Part shown: positions 19,456 to 27,710 of the stretch, in pieces
How the letters are laid out: each line of letters opens with the position of its first letter
Numbering within the stretch: the first letter of the stretch is position 1
NCBI RefSeq assembly: GCF_900177545.1
Contig: NZ_FXBQ01000001.1
Span: 1,730,122 to 1,794,121, forward strand
Origin: Maritimibacter sp. HL-12
GTDB taxonomy: Bacteria > Pseudomonadota > Alphaproteobacteria > Rhodobacterales > Rhodobacteraceae
Length of the DNA: 64,000 bases
Direction: 5' to 3'
Notes under the pieces: generated by a model
What the model was told of the DNA's origin: nothing
Database searches by the model: none
Seen by the model: only the letters and a program-made list of their open reading frames with translations
Position numbers and translations under genes: made by a program

Positions 19456-19911
19456 TTAGGCGACGCCGAGGGACGCCCGCACCCGGTGTTCGAGTTGCTT
19501 GAGGTTCACTACCGCGAAGGCGCGAACCTGCGGATCGGCAACGATGGTGGCGATCTCGGCCATGGGGACGATGCTTCCCGAGGTGATGTCGATCTCGCCC
19601 TCGATGTCGGGGTTGGCCTCGGTGGCGCTGATCTGCCGGAAGACCGTGCTGATCACGAACAGCGCCCCACGCCCGTCGCGGAACCGCAGCTGCGCCGTGT
19701 GCATCGAGACGACCGCAGGCGAGAGCCCGAGGCGGCTGAACTCGGCAACCGCGCCGAGAACGATGGCGTCCTCGTACGTGAACTTCCGGGCCTTGCCGGT
19801 CTCGACCGGGTTTTCCGGCTTGAAGTGGCCGCGCGAGATCCACGCCTCGACCTGATAGCGGGTCAGCTGAGCCGCATCCGCGAGCTGCTGGATGGTGAAT
19901 TCCTGGTTCAT
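19456..19911 (-). CDS. MerR-like helix-turn-helix regulator
   Basis: This 151-residue protein has an N-terminal HTH (FTIQQLADAAQLTRYQVEAWI) with a MerR-like wing (SRGHFKPENPVETGKARKFTYEDAIVLGAVAEF), followed by a C-terminal sensor or oligomerisation part of unknown ligand. Start ATG 19911 (MNQEFTIQQL) fits the domain boundary better than the upstream in-frame ATG at 19971, which lies inside the promoter. It heads the leftward early operon and faces the integrase across a 137-nt region with two mirror-image half sites. It probably controls both directions. It could be the switch that a helper phage disarms. Confidence 0.75.
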   Translation of the reverse strand: MNQEFTIQQLADAAQLTRYQVEAWISRGHFKPENPVETGKARKFTYEDAIVLGAVAEFSRLGLSPAVVSMHTAQLRFRDGRGALFVISTVFRQISATEANPDIEGEIDITSGSIVPMAEIATIVADPQVRAFAVVNLKQLEHRVRASLGVA

Positions 19912-19922
19912 GGCGATTACCT

Positions 19923-19971
19923 TTGACAGTGCGTCTGAGCTATGGATAGATGACCTCTGACATACTGTCAA
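19923..19971. promoter_or_regulatory. Divergent regulator/integrase promoter region with inverted half sites
   Basis: TTGACAGT (19923-19930) and ACTGTCAA (19964-19971) form an 8-bp inverted repeat 33 nt apart. The right one supplies a minus-strand -35 (TTGACA 19971-19966) with a 17-nt spacer and TATCCA (19948-19943) as -10 for the regulator. A tighter palindrome, TGACATACTGTCA (19957-19969), overlaps that -35. The left copy can serve as a -35 towards the integrase, but its -10 is weak. Binding here would control both genes. Confidence 0.6.
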
Positions 19972-20048
19972 TGGTATTCGTCCGCCTCGGAAATTCGGGC
20001 CTTGCCTGTCCCGCGAACCTGAGCGTGATGAAGCGTTGGAGGACGCGC

Positions 20049-21152
20049 ATGGCCACGATCCGGAAGAGAACGCTGCCCTCGGGCCTGGTGCGCTGGCAGG
20101 TGGACTTCACCGACCAGGCAGGCAAGCGCCGCTCGAAGCTGTTCCCGCGCCGGAAGGACGCCGACGTCTATCTCGTGAAGGTTCGCTCGCTGGTCGCCAA
20201 CCACACCTATCTGGCCGACAGCGAGAGCATCACGGTGGCCGAGGCCGCGCAAAGCTGGCTCGACCACTGCGAGGTGCGGTGCAAGACCGGGCGGCGGATG
20301 GAGCGGTCGACGCTGCGCGGCTACAGCGACTATGTGCGGCTGCACATCACGGACGCGCAGGTCGGGGTCGGGGACAAGCTGATCGCCCACCTCACGCGCC
20401 GCCATGTCAACGAGTTCCGCGACCGGCTGCTACTCAATGGGCGGTCCGAGCATCTGACCCGCCGCGCCATCTCGGTGCTGAAGCTGATCCTCGACCACGC
20501 CATCGACAACGGCCAGCTGTTCACCAACGCCGCCCACGGCGTCCGCATCATCAAGTCGAGCCGGATCGACCACAAGGCGCCAGTCCCTTCGAAGGAGGCG
20601 ATCCGCGCGCTGATCGAGGCGGCCGACGAGGACTTCAAGCCGCATCTGATCGTCTCGGCCCTCGGCGGTCTGCGCGCGTCCGAACTGCGGGGCCTGCGCT
20701 GGCAGGACGTGAATTTCGACAAGGGCTTCATCCACATCCGCCAGCGCGCCGACGCCTACAACCAGATGGGTGAGCCGAAATCGCGCGCGGGCTATCGCGA
20801 CATCCCGGCCGGGCCGATGGTGCTGAACGCGCTGCGTCGCTGGAAGCTGCGCTGCCCGAAAAGCGACCTCGGGCTGGTGTTCCCCGCCCCGCGCGGCGGG
20901 ATCCTCCAGCACACCAATACGCAGGCGCGCTTCCGCAAGCTGCAGGAAAAGGTCGAGGTGACGATGCGCTGGCACGACCTGCGCCACTCCGCCGTGTCGC
21001 TCTGGATCGAGCAGGGCTTCTCGATCAAGGAGGTGATGACCTTCGCGGGCCATTCCTCGATCCAGATGACAATGGAGCGATACGGCCACCTGTTCCCGTC
21101 GCCCGACCACCAGAACGCCATGGCCGAGGTCGAGGCCAAGCTGCTGGGGTGA
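20049..21152 (+). CDS. int: Tyrosine-recombinase integrase
   Basis: This 367-residue protein has an N-terminal arm-binding part (to about 60), a SAM-like core-binding domain (62-165) and a catalytic domain. Catalytic residues seen are Arg209 (LGGLRASELRGLRW), His309-x-x-Arg312 (HDLRHS), His335 (GHSS) and Tyr345 (ERYGHL). Lys244 (EPKSRAGYRDIP) is the likely beta-strand lysine. The family cuts and rejoins DNA at tRNA-borne att sites. Start ATG 20049 was chosen because GGAGG lies 7 nt before it. The in-frame ATGs at 19950 and 20028 lack a site that good. It recombines within tRNA-fMet, as the flanking repeats show. Confidence 0.94.
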   Translation: MATIRKRTLPSGLVRWQVDFTDQAGKRRSKLFPRRKDADVYLVKVRSLVANHTYLADSESITVAEAAQSWLDHCEVRCKTGRRMERSTLRGYSDYVRLHITDAQVGVGDKLIAHLTRRHVNEFRDRLLLNGRSEHLTRRAISVLKLILDHAIDNGQLFTNAAHGVRIIKSSRIDHKAPVPSKEAIRALIEAADEDFKPHLIVSALGGLRASELRGLRWQDVNFDKGFIHIRQRADAYNQMGEPKSRAGYRDIPAGPMVLNALRRWKLRCPKSDLGLVFPAPRGGILQHTNTQARFRKLQEKVEVTMRWHDLRHSAVSLWIEQGFSIKEVMTFAGHSSIQMTMERYGHLFPSPDHQNAMAEVEAKLLG

Positions 21153-21223
21153 TCGGATCCGAGTGGCGGTTGCTGAATGCTTCGCCCGGTTCATCCGTAT
21201 GACCCGGATCGGCCCTCGCCAAC

Positions 21224-21242
21224 GCCCCTGTTGCGGGGCTTT
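21224..21242 (+). terminator. Intrinsic terminator after integrase
   Basis: Stem GCCCC / GGGGC with loop TGTTGC is followed by TTT, 72 nt after the integrase stop. It separates the integrase from the converging cargo gene that ends at 21251. Confidence 0.6.
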
Positions 21243-21250
21243 GAACCGCT

Positions 21251-21994
21251 CTACCGAAATGGCTCAGGCTCATAGGCCGCCTTGGCCACCACCTTGCTGG
21301 CATCCCCACGCGACCGATATCGGCCGATCATGTCGCCGCTGGCGGCGTCGTCGACCTCCTGCACCCGATAGAGCGTCAGGCTCTTGTCGCTGTTGGGCTT
21401 GAGCTGGAAGACCCGGCCGTTCTTGCGGCAATAGATGAATTTCGAGCCCTTGATCTGGGTCCAGGGACAATCGGCATAGGACAGGAGCCGCCGCTCCCGC
21501 TCCAGACGCGCCTCTTCCGACCGCCGCTCCGCCTCCGCACGCTCCTCGTCGCGCAGACGCTGCCACTGCGCGCCCACGTAGTCCGACAGGCGCCCGATGA
21601 TGGCGGGCATTTCCGTGCCAGCCTCTTTCTCGGCCTGGTAGATGGCCAGACATTCGGCCTCGAGCTTCGGTTCCGGATCTCCGAGGTATTCCTCCTCGAT
21701 CATGGCCTTCATGCGCTGCTCGAGATCGGTCATCGTCAGGGCCGGGCCAGGCAGGCCATTCAGGAAGGCGAGCATGTCGTCCTTCGGGATCCAGCAGTCT
21801 ATCGCCGAGGCCAGGACCTTGTCCCGTGGGCCTTCCCACTTCTTCCAGACGGAGCTGTCCTGATCCAGTTTCGTGACGATCTCGAGGGCCAGTTTGGCGA
21901 GGGACCGCTGCTCTCGCATGTGGCGCAGGGAGGGGCTGCGCACATAATCGGCCAGTAGGCTGTAAACTACTGAGGTTCGCTGATTCATGAACAT
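21251..21994 (-). CDS. Unknown cargo protein at the right end of the element
   Basis: This 247-residue protein (245 if ATG 21988 is used) is not recognised. It has a helical N-terminal half with WIPKDDMLAFLNGLPGPALT, an Arg/Glu-rich coiled-coil-like stretch (RDEERAEAERRSEEARLERE, about 145-165), and a compact C-terminal part with aromatic and basic residues (WTQIKGSKFIYCRKNGRVFQ). No signal peptide or membrane segment is seen. It converges on the integrase and lies between it and attR, the site where satellites and P4-like elements usually carry host-benefit or anti-phage cargo. I infer cargo, function unknown. Confidence 0.75.
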   Translation of the reverse strand: MFMNQRTSVVYSLLADYVRSPSLRHMREQRSLAKLALEIVTKLDQDSSVWKKWEGPRDKVLASAIDCWIPKDDMLAFLNGLPGPALTMTDLEQRMKAMIEEEYLGDPEPKLEAECLAIYQAEKEAGTEMPAIIGRLSDYVGAQWQRLRDEERAEAERRSEEARLERERRLLSYADCPWTQIKGSKFIYCRKNGRVFQLKPNSDKSLTLYRVQEVDDAASGDMIGRYRSRGDASKVVAKAAYEPEPFR

Positions 21995-22035
21995 GCGGCT
22001 TTCCCGTTTCTTCCCAATGATTTGCGGCTGCTCCG

Positions 22036-22044
22036 TGCGACACG
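22036..22044 (+). repeat. Right-end copy of the TGCGACACG motif
   Basis: This single copy lies 74 nt inside attR and is identical to the copy at 4970-4978 near attL. See the left cluster at 4880-4978. Confidence 0.5.
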
Positions 22045-22117
22045 ACGCCGACGTCGCCAGCCAAAAAACCCACTAAACATTTGCTATTCAAACACTATTC
22101 TAGCCCGGCCGGGTTGC

Positions 22118-22165
22118 CTCATAACCTGAAGGTCGTAGGTTCAAATCCTACCCCCGCAACCAAAA
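22118..22165 (+). repeat. attR: 48-bp repeat of tRNA-fMet 3' part
   Basis: This is an exact copy of 4784-4831. It holds the anticodon loop to CCA part of the tRNA but no 5' half, so it is not a tRNA gene. It marks the right border, and normal chromosome (a 143-nt spacer without a gene, then bhcD) follows. Confidence 0.92.
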
Positions 22166-22308
22166 TCGTTATCAATACCATAGGTTTAGCCTTTGCGCGC
22201 CGTGCATGGCGCGGGACTCCATCATCGCTCTGCGCAAATCACAGGGCCATGATCCTGGCGGTGACACCGGCAATTCCGCGATGCACTATCCCAACGACAA
22301 ACGCCCCC

Positions 22309-23274
22309 TCAGAGCGCCACCTCGATCGCGAGGCCTTGGTCCACAGCCATCTCGACGACCGAAGCGGCGACGGCGAGATCCTGAAGGCCAACGCCGGTGC
22401 CGTCGAACAGGGTGATCTGGTCATCCGTCGTGCGGCCCGGGAGCGTCTTGTTGATCACCGCGCCAAGCTCGCCGATTTCTGCCTCGCTAATCAGCCCCTG
22501 ACCCACGGCGTGTTGCGCCTCGCCGATGCTGACCGATTGGGCGACCTGGTCGGTGAACACCGACGCCCGCGCGAGCAGCCCCGGATCGACCTCCTGCTTG
22601 CCCCTGGTATCCGTGCCCATGCAGGCCACGTGGGTTCCCGGACTGACATGGCCATGCTCAAGGATCGGTGCAAAGGACGAGGTGATCGTGATGATGACAT
22701 CGGCTTCGCCCATCCCGTCAAGATCGACCGTCTCGAACGCGACCCCAGCTTCAGCCGCCACCGCCTCGAGCCCCGCCAGCTTCTCCGGGTTCCGGTTCCA
22801 GCCGATGACCTTCACCAAATCGCGTTGTTCCAGCGCCGCGCGAAGCTGGAACGCCGCTTGGTGACCGGCCCCGATCATCCCGAGCACGGCGGCGTCAGGC
22901 CGTGCGAGATGCTTGATCGATACAGCCGAGGCCGCGGCGGTGCGCAACGCGGTAAGGAGGTTGCCGCCAACCATGGCGCGCAGGCGTCCGGTGTCGGGAT
23001 CGAAAAGAACGACCGTTGACTGGTGGTTGATAACGCCATGGGCCGCCATGTTGTGGGGCCAGTAACCGCCGGCCTTGAGGCCCAGTGTCATGCCCGCACG
23101 GTCAAACCCGCCCTTGAACCCGAAGAGCGCGTCTTCATGCCCGATCGCCTCGCGCACCACCGGGAAGTTTCGGGCCGCGCCCTTGGCCATCGAAGCGAAA
23201 ACCTTCTCCACCGCCTCGAAAGCGGCCTTGCGTGTCAACAGCTTGGCAATGTCGCGCTCGGGCACGATCAGCAT
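22309..23274 (-). CDS. bhcD: Iminosuccinate reductase BhcD
   Basis: This 321-residue member of the ornithine cyclodeaminase/mu-crystallin family has the dinucleotide-binding motif GMIGAGHQAAFQ (about residue 125) and the family segment GLKAGGYWPHN. In the beta-hydroxyaspartate cycle BhcD reduces iminosuccinate to aspartate with NADH, regenerating the amino donor. The call rests on its place as the last gene of a complete bhcABCD set. Alone it could pass for an ornithine cyclodeaminase. Start ATG 23274 (MLIVPERDIAKLL) follows GAAGGAGAGCTTC-like bases and is preferred to the longer frame from 23403, which overlaps bhcC. Confidence 0.9.
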   Translation of the reverse strand: MLIVPERDIAKLLTRKAAFEAVEKVFASMAKGAARNFPVVREAIGHEDALFGFKGGFDRAGMTLGLKAGGYWPHNMAAHGVINHQSTVVLFDPDTGRLRAMVGGNLLTALRTAAASAVSIKHLARPDAAVLGMIGAGHQAAFQLRAALEQRDLVKVIGWNRNPEKLAGLEAVAAEAGVAFETVDLDGMGEADVIITITSSFAPILEHGHVSPGTHVACMGTDTRGKQEVDPGLLARASVFTDQVAQSVSIGEAQHAVGQGLISEAEIGELGAVINKTLPGRTTDDQITLFDGTGVGLQDLAVAASVVEMAVDQGLAIEVAL

Positions 23275-23338
23275 GAAGCTCTCCTCGCTTGGTCGCGCCC
23301 CCGCAGCCTGGTTGACCGGGGAGTGCGCAGATGCCGGA

Positions 23339-24502
23339 TCAATAGGCTTTGCCGCGTGCGGAGACCGGCCAGACAACCTCGACCTTGCCGCCCCGCACAC
23401 CAACGTACCAATCGTGCACGTTGGCTGTCGGGTCGCAATGGCCGGGCACCAGTTTCAGCTTTTCACCCACCTTCAGCACGCCGTTCGGGTCGGCGATCAC
23501 GCCATGTTCGTCGGAGCATTTGACATATTCGACGTCATCGCGGCCGAAGATCACCGGCAGCCCCGAGTCGATCGATTGAGCCTTGAGCCCGGCATCGCAG
23601 ATCGCCTTGTCGGGCTTGGCGTGGCTCATCACCTGCGTGAGGATGAAGAAGGCGTTTTCCCACTCGCCCTGGTCGATGCGCTGGCCGTCGGCGTCGAGAA
23701 TGCGGCCATAATCGGCGTCCATGAAGGCATAGGAGCCCGCTTGCAGCTCGTTGAACACGCCCGAATTGCTCTCGAACTGGTAGGAGCCGGTGCCTCCGCC
23801 CGATACCAGCTCGGGTTTCAGCCCCTCTGCTTCGAGGGCGGTGACGGCCTCTTTCACCATGTCCACGGCGATGTCGATCTTGGCCTTGCGGTCTTCGTAG
23901 CGGTCGATGTGCTGCATCGCGCCCTGGTAGGCCTGGATGCCGGTGAACTTCAGCCCCGGCGCAGCGTCGATCGCCTTGGCGATCTCCACAACGCTCTCCG
24001 CCCCGATCACGCCGCAGCGCCCCGCGCCCACGTCCATCTCGACAAACACCTCCAGTTCGGTGCCATGTTTCACTGCCGCGGCCGAAAGCTCGGCGACGTT
24101 GTCGATATCGTCAACGCAGACGATGGTGCGCGCGCCGAGCTTGGGAAGTTGCACGAGCCTGTCGATCTTGAGGTTATCGCGCACCTGGTTCGACACCAGA
24201 ATGTCGCGGATCCCGCCGCGGGCAAAAACCTCGGCCTCGCTCACCTTCTGGCAGCAGACCCCCACCGCGCCGCCGAGGCGTTCCTGAAGCTTCGCCACAT
24301 CGACCGATTTGTGCATCTTGCCGTGCACCCGGTGACGCATGCCGTGAGCCTTGGCGTAGTCGCCCATCTTCCTGATGTTGCGTTCGAGCGCGTCGAGATC
24401 GAGCACGAGGCAGGGCGTCTGGATGTCCGCCGCGTCCATTCCCGGCAGGGCGGGCAGGTCATAGCCCACTTCGAGGCTGGTGATATCGCTGTGTTGGTTC
24501 AT
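23339..24502 (-). CDS. bhcC: beta-Hydroxyaspartate aldolase BhcC
   Basis: This 387-residue protein is a D-threonine aldolase/DSD1-type enzyme with an alanine-racemase-like PLP barrel. The N-terminal PLP lysine is in HRVHGKMHKS (Lys62), and a C-terminal metal-site region contains VPGHCDPTANVHDW with the His-x-Asp/Cys pattern of this family. In the cycle it condenses glyoxylate and glycine to (2R,3S)-beta-hydroxyaspartate. It lies between bhcB and bhcD, 12 nt after bhcB, in one operon. The neighbours distinguish it from an ordinary D-threonine aldolase. Confidence 0.92.
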   Translation of the reverse strand: MNQHSDITSLEVGYDLPALPGMDAADIQTPCLVLDLDALERNIRKMGDYAKAHGMRHRVHGKMHKSVDVAKLQERLGGAVGVCCQKVSEAEVFARGGIRDILVSNQVRDNLKIDRLVQLPKLGARTIVCVDDIDNVAELSAAAVKHGTELEVFVEMDVGAGRCGVIGAESVVEIAKAIDAAPGLKFTGIQAYQGAMQHIDRYEDRKAKIDIAVDMVKEAVTALEAEGLKPELVSGGGTGSYQFESNSGVFNELQAGSYAFMDADYGRILDADGQRIDQGEWENAFFILTQVMSHAKPDKAICDAGLKAQSIDSGLPVIFGRDDVEYVKCSDEHGVIADPNGVLKVGEKLKLVPGHCDPTANVHDWYVGVRGGKVEVVWPVSARGKAY

Positions 24503-24514
24503 CGGGTTTGCTCC

Positions 24515-25486
24515 TTACCACTTGAGCCAGGGGAGTTTGTCGAGGTCTACGTTGCCGCCGGTGATGATCACGCCAACGCGCTTGCCTTTGAACACCCCGG
24601 GGTGTTTCAGGATCGTCGCAAGCGGCACCGCGCTCGATGGTTCCATCACCACGCGCAGGTGTTTCCATGTCAGCTTCATCGCCTCGATGATCTCCTGCTC
24701 CGACGCGGTGAAAATGTCGGTGACGTGGGTTTTCACGAAATACCAGGTGTTGTCCTTGAGCGGCACCAGAAGGCCGTCGGCGATGGTTTCCGGTGCGTCG
24801 TCGGCGATGATGTGGCCGGCCTTGAAAGAACGGAAGGCGTCATCGGCCTGTTCCGGCTCGGCGGCATAGATCGCGGTTTCGGGCGCAAGGTTCGACACCG
24901 TCAGGCAGGTGCCCGAGATCATCCCGCCGCCGCCGATCGGCGCGATCACCGCGTCGAGCCCGCCGGTCTGCTCCAGCAGTTCCAGTGAACAGGTCGCCTG
25001 CCCGGCAATCACCCGCGGATCGTTGTAGGGATGCACGAAATCGCCGCCGGTTTCCGCCTGGACCCTGGCGAAGGTTTCCTCGCGCGACGAGGTCGAGGGA
25101 TCGCATTCGGTGATCCTGCCGCCATAGCGGCGCACCGTGTCCTTCTTGGCCTGTGGTGCGGTGCGCGGCATCACCACGTTGCAGGGAATGCCGCGCAACA
25201 TCGCCGCGTAGCTCAGGCAGGAAGCGTGGTTCCCGGAACTATGGGTGGCCACACCCTTTGCCGCCGCCCCGTCGTCGAGCCCGAAAACCGCGTTGCAGGC
25301 GCCGCGCACCTTGAAGGCACCCGGCTCTTGCAGGTTTTCGCACTTGAAGAACAGCGTCGCCCCGGTAAGCGCGTCGAGGTGGTCGGAGGTGAGCACCGGC
25401 GTGCGCCGGATATGGGGCCTGATCCGCTCATGCGCCTCGCGCACATGTTCGATGGTCAAAGCCGCCCCTGTGGAATAGTCGAGCAT
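24515..25486 (-). CDS. bhcB: beta-Hydroxyaspartate dehydratase BhcB
   Basis: This 323-residue fold-type II PLP enzyme of the threonine/serine dehydratase family has the PLP lysine Lys59 in GAFKVRGA, an Asn/Ser loop THSSGNHA (about 81-88) and a glycine-rich phosphate loop IGGGGMISG (about 180). It removes water from beta-hydroxyaspartate to give iminosuccinate. The usual S-F-K-x-R-G motif reads A-F-K here. It sits 12 nt from both neighbours within the cluster. Confidence 0.92.
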   Translation of the reverse strand: MLDYSTGAALTIEHVREAHERIRPHIRRTPVLTSDHLDALTGATLFFKCENLQEPGAFKVRGACNAVFGLDDGAAAKGVATHSSGNHASCLSYAAMLRGIPCNVVMPRTAPQAKKDTVRRYGGRITECDPSTSSREETFARVQAETGGDFVHPYNDPRVIAGQATCSLELLEQTGGLDAVIAPIGGGGMISGTCLTVSNLAPETAIYAAEPEQADDAFRSFKAGHIIADDAPETIADGLLVPLKDNTWYFVKTHVTDIFTASEQEIIEAMKLTWKHLRVVMEPSSAVPLATILKHPGVFKGKRVGVIITGGNVDLDKLPWLKW

Positions 25487-25498
25487 CCTGATTTCTCC

Positions 25499-26695
25499 TC
25501 AAGCGGCCGCCCTGGCGGAACCATGGCCCTTGACGGCGCTACGGTAGACCCCCTGCGCCGCTGCCACGCCGGAGCCGAGCGCGATGTCGACCCCGAGATC
25601 GGCCAGAACCATCTCGGCGGTTGCGATGCCGGCCAGCGCCTGTGTTTCGCTAAGCTGACCGAGATGCCCGATCCGGAACACCTTGCCCGCGACCGCCCCG
25701 AGCCCGGCACCAAAGGAGGTGCCATACCGCGTCTCGGCATGGGCCACGAAGGCGTTGCCGTCGATGCCGTCCGGCAAGACGATGGCGGTGACCGTGTCGG
25801 ACCGGGCGTCGGGGGCTATCGCGCAGAACCGCAGGCCCCAAGCCCCCACCGCCACGCGTACACCGTCGGCGATATGGGCATGGCGCGCGAACACCGCGTC
25901 GAGCCCTTCGGCCTCGAGCATCTCGATCGAGGCCTTCAGCCCGTTCAGCAGCCCGACGACGGGAGTATAGGGATAGCCCGAGGCCGGGTTCATCGCCAGC
26001 ATGTCGCGGAAATCGAAGTAGAAGCGCGGCAACGTTGCCCGCTCCATCGCGGCAACAGCCTTCCGGCTCACCGCCACGATGGCCAGACCCGCGGGCAGCA
26101 TGAAGCCCTTCTGGCTTCCGGTGATCGCTACGTCGATCCCCCATTCGTCCATCCGGAAATCCATCGAGGCGATGGAGCTGACCCCGTCGACGAAAAGAAG
26201 CGCCGGGTGGTCGGCCGCGTTCATCGCCGCGCGCAGCCCCGCGATATCCGAGCGCACCCCGGTGGCGGTCTCGTTATGCGTGGCCAGCACCGCCCTGATC
26301 TCGTGGCCCGTGTCGGCCGCAAGGATCTCGGCAAAGGTCGCGACCGGCAGGGCAGCCCCCCAGGGCGCTTCGACGACCTGCACCTCGAGCCCGTGGCGGC
26401 GGCACATGTCGATCCATTTGGCGCTGAACATGCCGAAGTTCGCGGCGAGCACCTTGTCGCCGGGGCTGAGCGTGTTTGAAATCGCCGCTTCCCAGCCTCC
26501 GGTGCCGGTTCCGGGGAAGACGATCGCCTCGCCCGCCTCGGTTTTTAGCACACGTTTCACCCCGGCAAGCGCGGGTTGCAGAATCTGCGGAAAGACCGAC
26601 GACCGATGGTCGATCGTCGGCATGTCGCATGCCTTGCGCAGCGCCTCGGGAATGTTGGTCGGCCCCGGGATGAAGACAGGGTTCTGCAGGCTCAT
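25499..26695 (-). CDS. bhcA: Aspartate-glyoxylate aminotransferase BhcA
   Basis: This 398-residue class V (fold-type I) aminotransferase of the serine-glyoxylate type has PLP Lys196 in ITGSQKGFMLP, Asp170 in LLFVDGVSS and GTGTGGWEAA (about 62-71) for phosphate binding. It moves the amino group of aspartate to glyoxylate, yielding oxaloacetate and the glycine used by BhcC. It is the first gene of the operon, with AGGAGA before ATG 26695. Its promoter faces bhcR across 163 nt. Confidence 0.93.
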   Translation of the reverse strand: MSLQNPVFIPGPTNIPEALRKACDMPTIDHRSSVFPQILQPALAGVKRVLKTEAGEAIVFPGTGTGGWEAAISNTLSPGDKVLAANFGMFSAKWIDMCRRHGLEVQVVEAPWGAALPVATFAEILAADTGHEIRAVLATHNETATGVRSDIAGLRAAMNAADHPALLFVDGVSSIASMDFRMDEWGIDVAITGSQKGFMLPAGLAIVAVSRKAVAAMERATLPRFYFDFRDMLAMNPASGYPYTPVVGLLNGLKASIEMLEAEGLDAVFARHAHIADGVRVAVGAWGLRFCAIAPDARSDTVTAIVLPDGIDGNAFVAHAETRYGTSFGAGLGAVAGKVFRIGHLGQLSETQALAGIATAEMVLADLGVDIALGSGVAAAQGVYRSAVKGHGSARAAA

Positions 26696-26858
26696 GGCCG
26701 TCTCCTCTTTAGGTAGCGATGAGACTAGCCCGGGCCGAGCGTGGAGGAAATTTTTTTGAAAAGGATTTTTGAAAAGGGAGATTTCAGAAATTCGTTTACT
26801 TGTCAGGCATTTGCGTTTTTCATTGGATGAAATAGTTTTCTAAGATAGGAGAGATCCG
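26696..26858. promoter_or_regulatory. bhcA-bhcR divergent promoter with candidate operators
   Basis: This AT-rich stretch contains two perfect palindromes: ATTTCAGAAAT (26781-26791) and TTTCATTGGATGAAA (26818-26832). Both carry the TTTC/GAAA half sites that IclR-type regulators commonly bind. They are placed to control bhcABCD leftward and bhcR rightward. Confidence 0.55.
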
Positions 26859-27710
26859 GTGAGTGACGCCAGCACGACGAACGCCCCGCGCCGCGCGCGC
26901 GGCCGCCCGCGCGGGTGGAATGACAAGACCGGGCAGAACACGATCAAATCGCTCGACCGGGCCATGGAAGTGTTTGACCATCTCAGCACGACACCGGGGC
27001 AGACCCTGTCGGAACTCGCCGCCGACCTTCGCCAGTCCCCCGCCACCGTCTACCGCATCCTGATCACCCTTGAACGTCGCCGCCTCGTGGAGTTCGAGCG
27101 CGCCGAGCAACTCTGGCACATCGGCCCGCATGCCTTCGTTATAGGCTCGCGGTTCCTGCGCCGCACCAGCCTCGTGGAACGGGCCCGCCCGATCCTGCGC
27201 CGGCTGATGGAAGACACCGGCGAAACCGCCAACCTCGGCATCGTGCAGGGCGGCTCTGTGCTCTTCGTGAGCCAGGTCGAAACCCATGCGAATATCCGCG
27301 CCTTCTTTCCGCCCGGCTCTCTGTCCCCGCTGCATTCATCCGGGATCGGCAAGGCGCTGCTGGCCGACATGTCCGAGGAGCGGCTGAACCGCATGATCAG
27401 CCATGGCCCGCTCGAAACCTTCACCCCCAACACCCTGGCCACGAAGAGCGCACTCGTGGCGGATCTCGCCATGACCCGGCAGCGCGGCTACGCCATCGAC
27501 AACGAGGAAAAGAACCTCGGCATGCGCTGCATCGCATCGAGCGTGTTCGACATGCACGAGGAAGCGGTGGCGGGGATCTCCATTTCCGGCCCGTCGATCC
27601 GGATGGAGCCGGACCAGATCGCGCGATTGAGCCGCTTTGTCGTCGATGCCGCCGCTGATTTGACCGCCGCGCTGGGCGGAACGCCGAGGCAAGAGCCGCC
27701 CTCGGCTTGA
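26859..27710 (+). CDS. bhcR: IclR-family regulator BhcR
   Basis: This 283-residue protein has a basic N-terminal extension (RRARGRPRGW), a winged HTH (TLSELAADLRQSPATVYRILITLERRRLV, about 45-75) and an IclR effector domain with the typical SSGIGKALLA and RGYAIDNEE segments. In known bhc clusters BhcR senses glyoxylate and controls bhcABCD. The start is GTG 26859 with ATAGGAGAG upstream. It is divergent from bhcA, the standard arrangement of this cluster. Confidence 0.92.
   Translation: MSDASTTNAPRRARGRPRGWNDKTGQNTIKSLDRAMEVFDHLSTTPGQTLSELAADLRQSPATVYRILITLERRRLVEFERAEQLWHIGPHAFVIGSRFLRRTSLVERARPILRRLMEDTGETANLGIVQGGSVLFVSQVETHANIRAFFPPGSLSPLHSSGIGKALLADMSEERLNRMISHGPLETFTPNTLATKSALVADLAMTRQRGYAIDNEEKNLGMRCIASSVFDMHEEAVAGISISGPSIRMEPDQIARLSRFVVDAAADLTAALGGTPRQEPPSA

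Noticed and set aside
22118-22165. Second tRNA-fMet gene
   Set aside because: Only the 3' part from the anticodon loop on is present. No 5' half exists upstream, so it is an attachment-site repeat.
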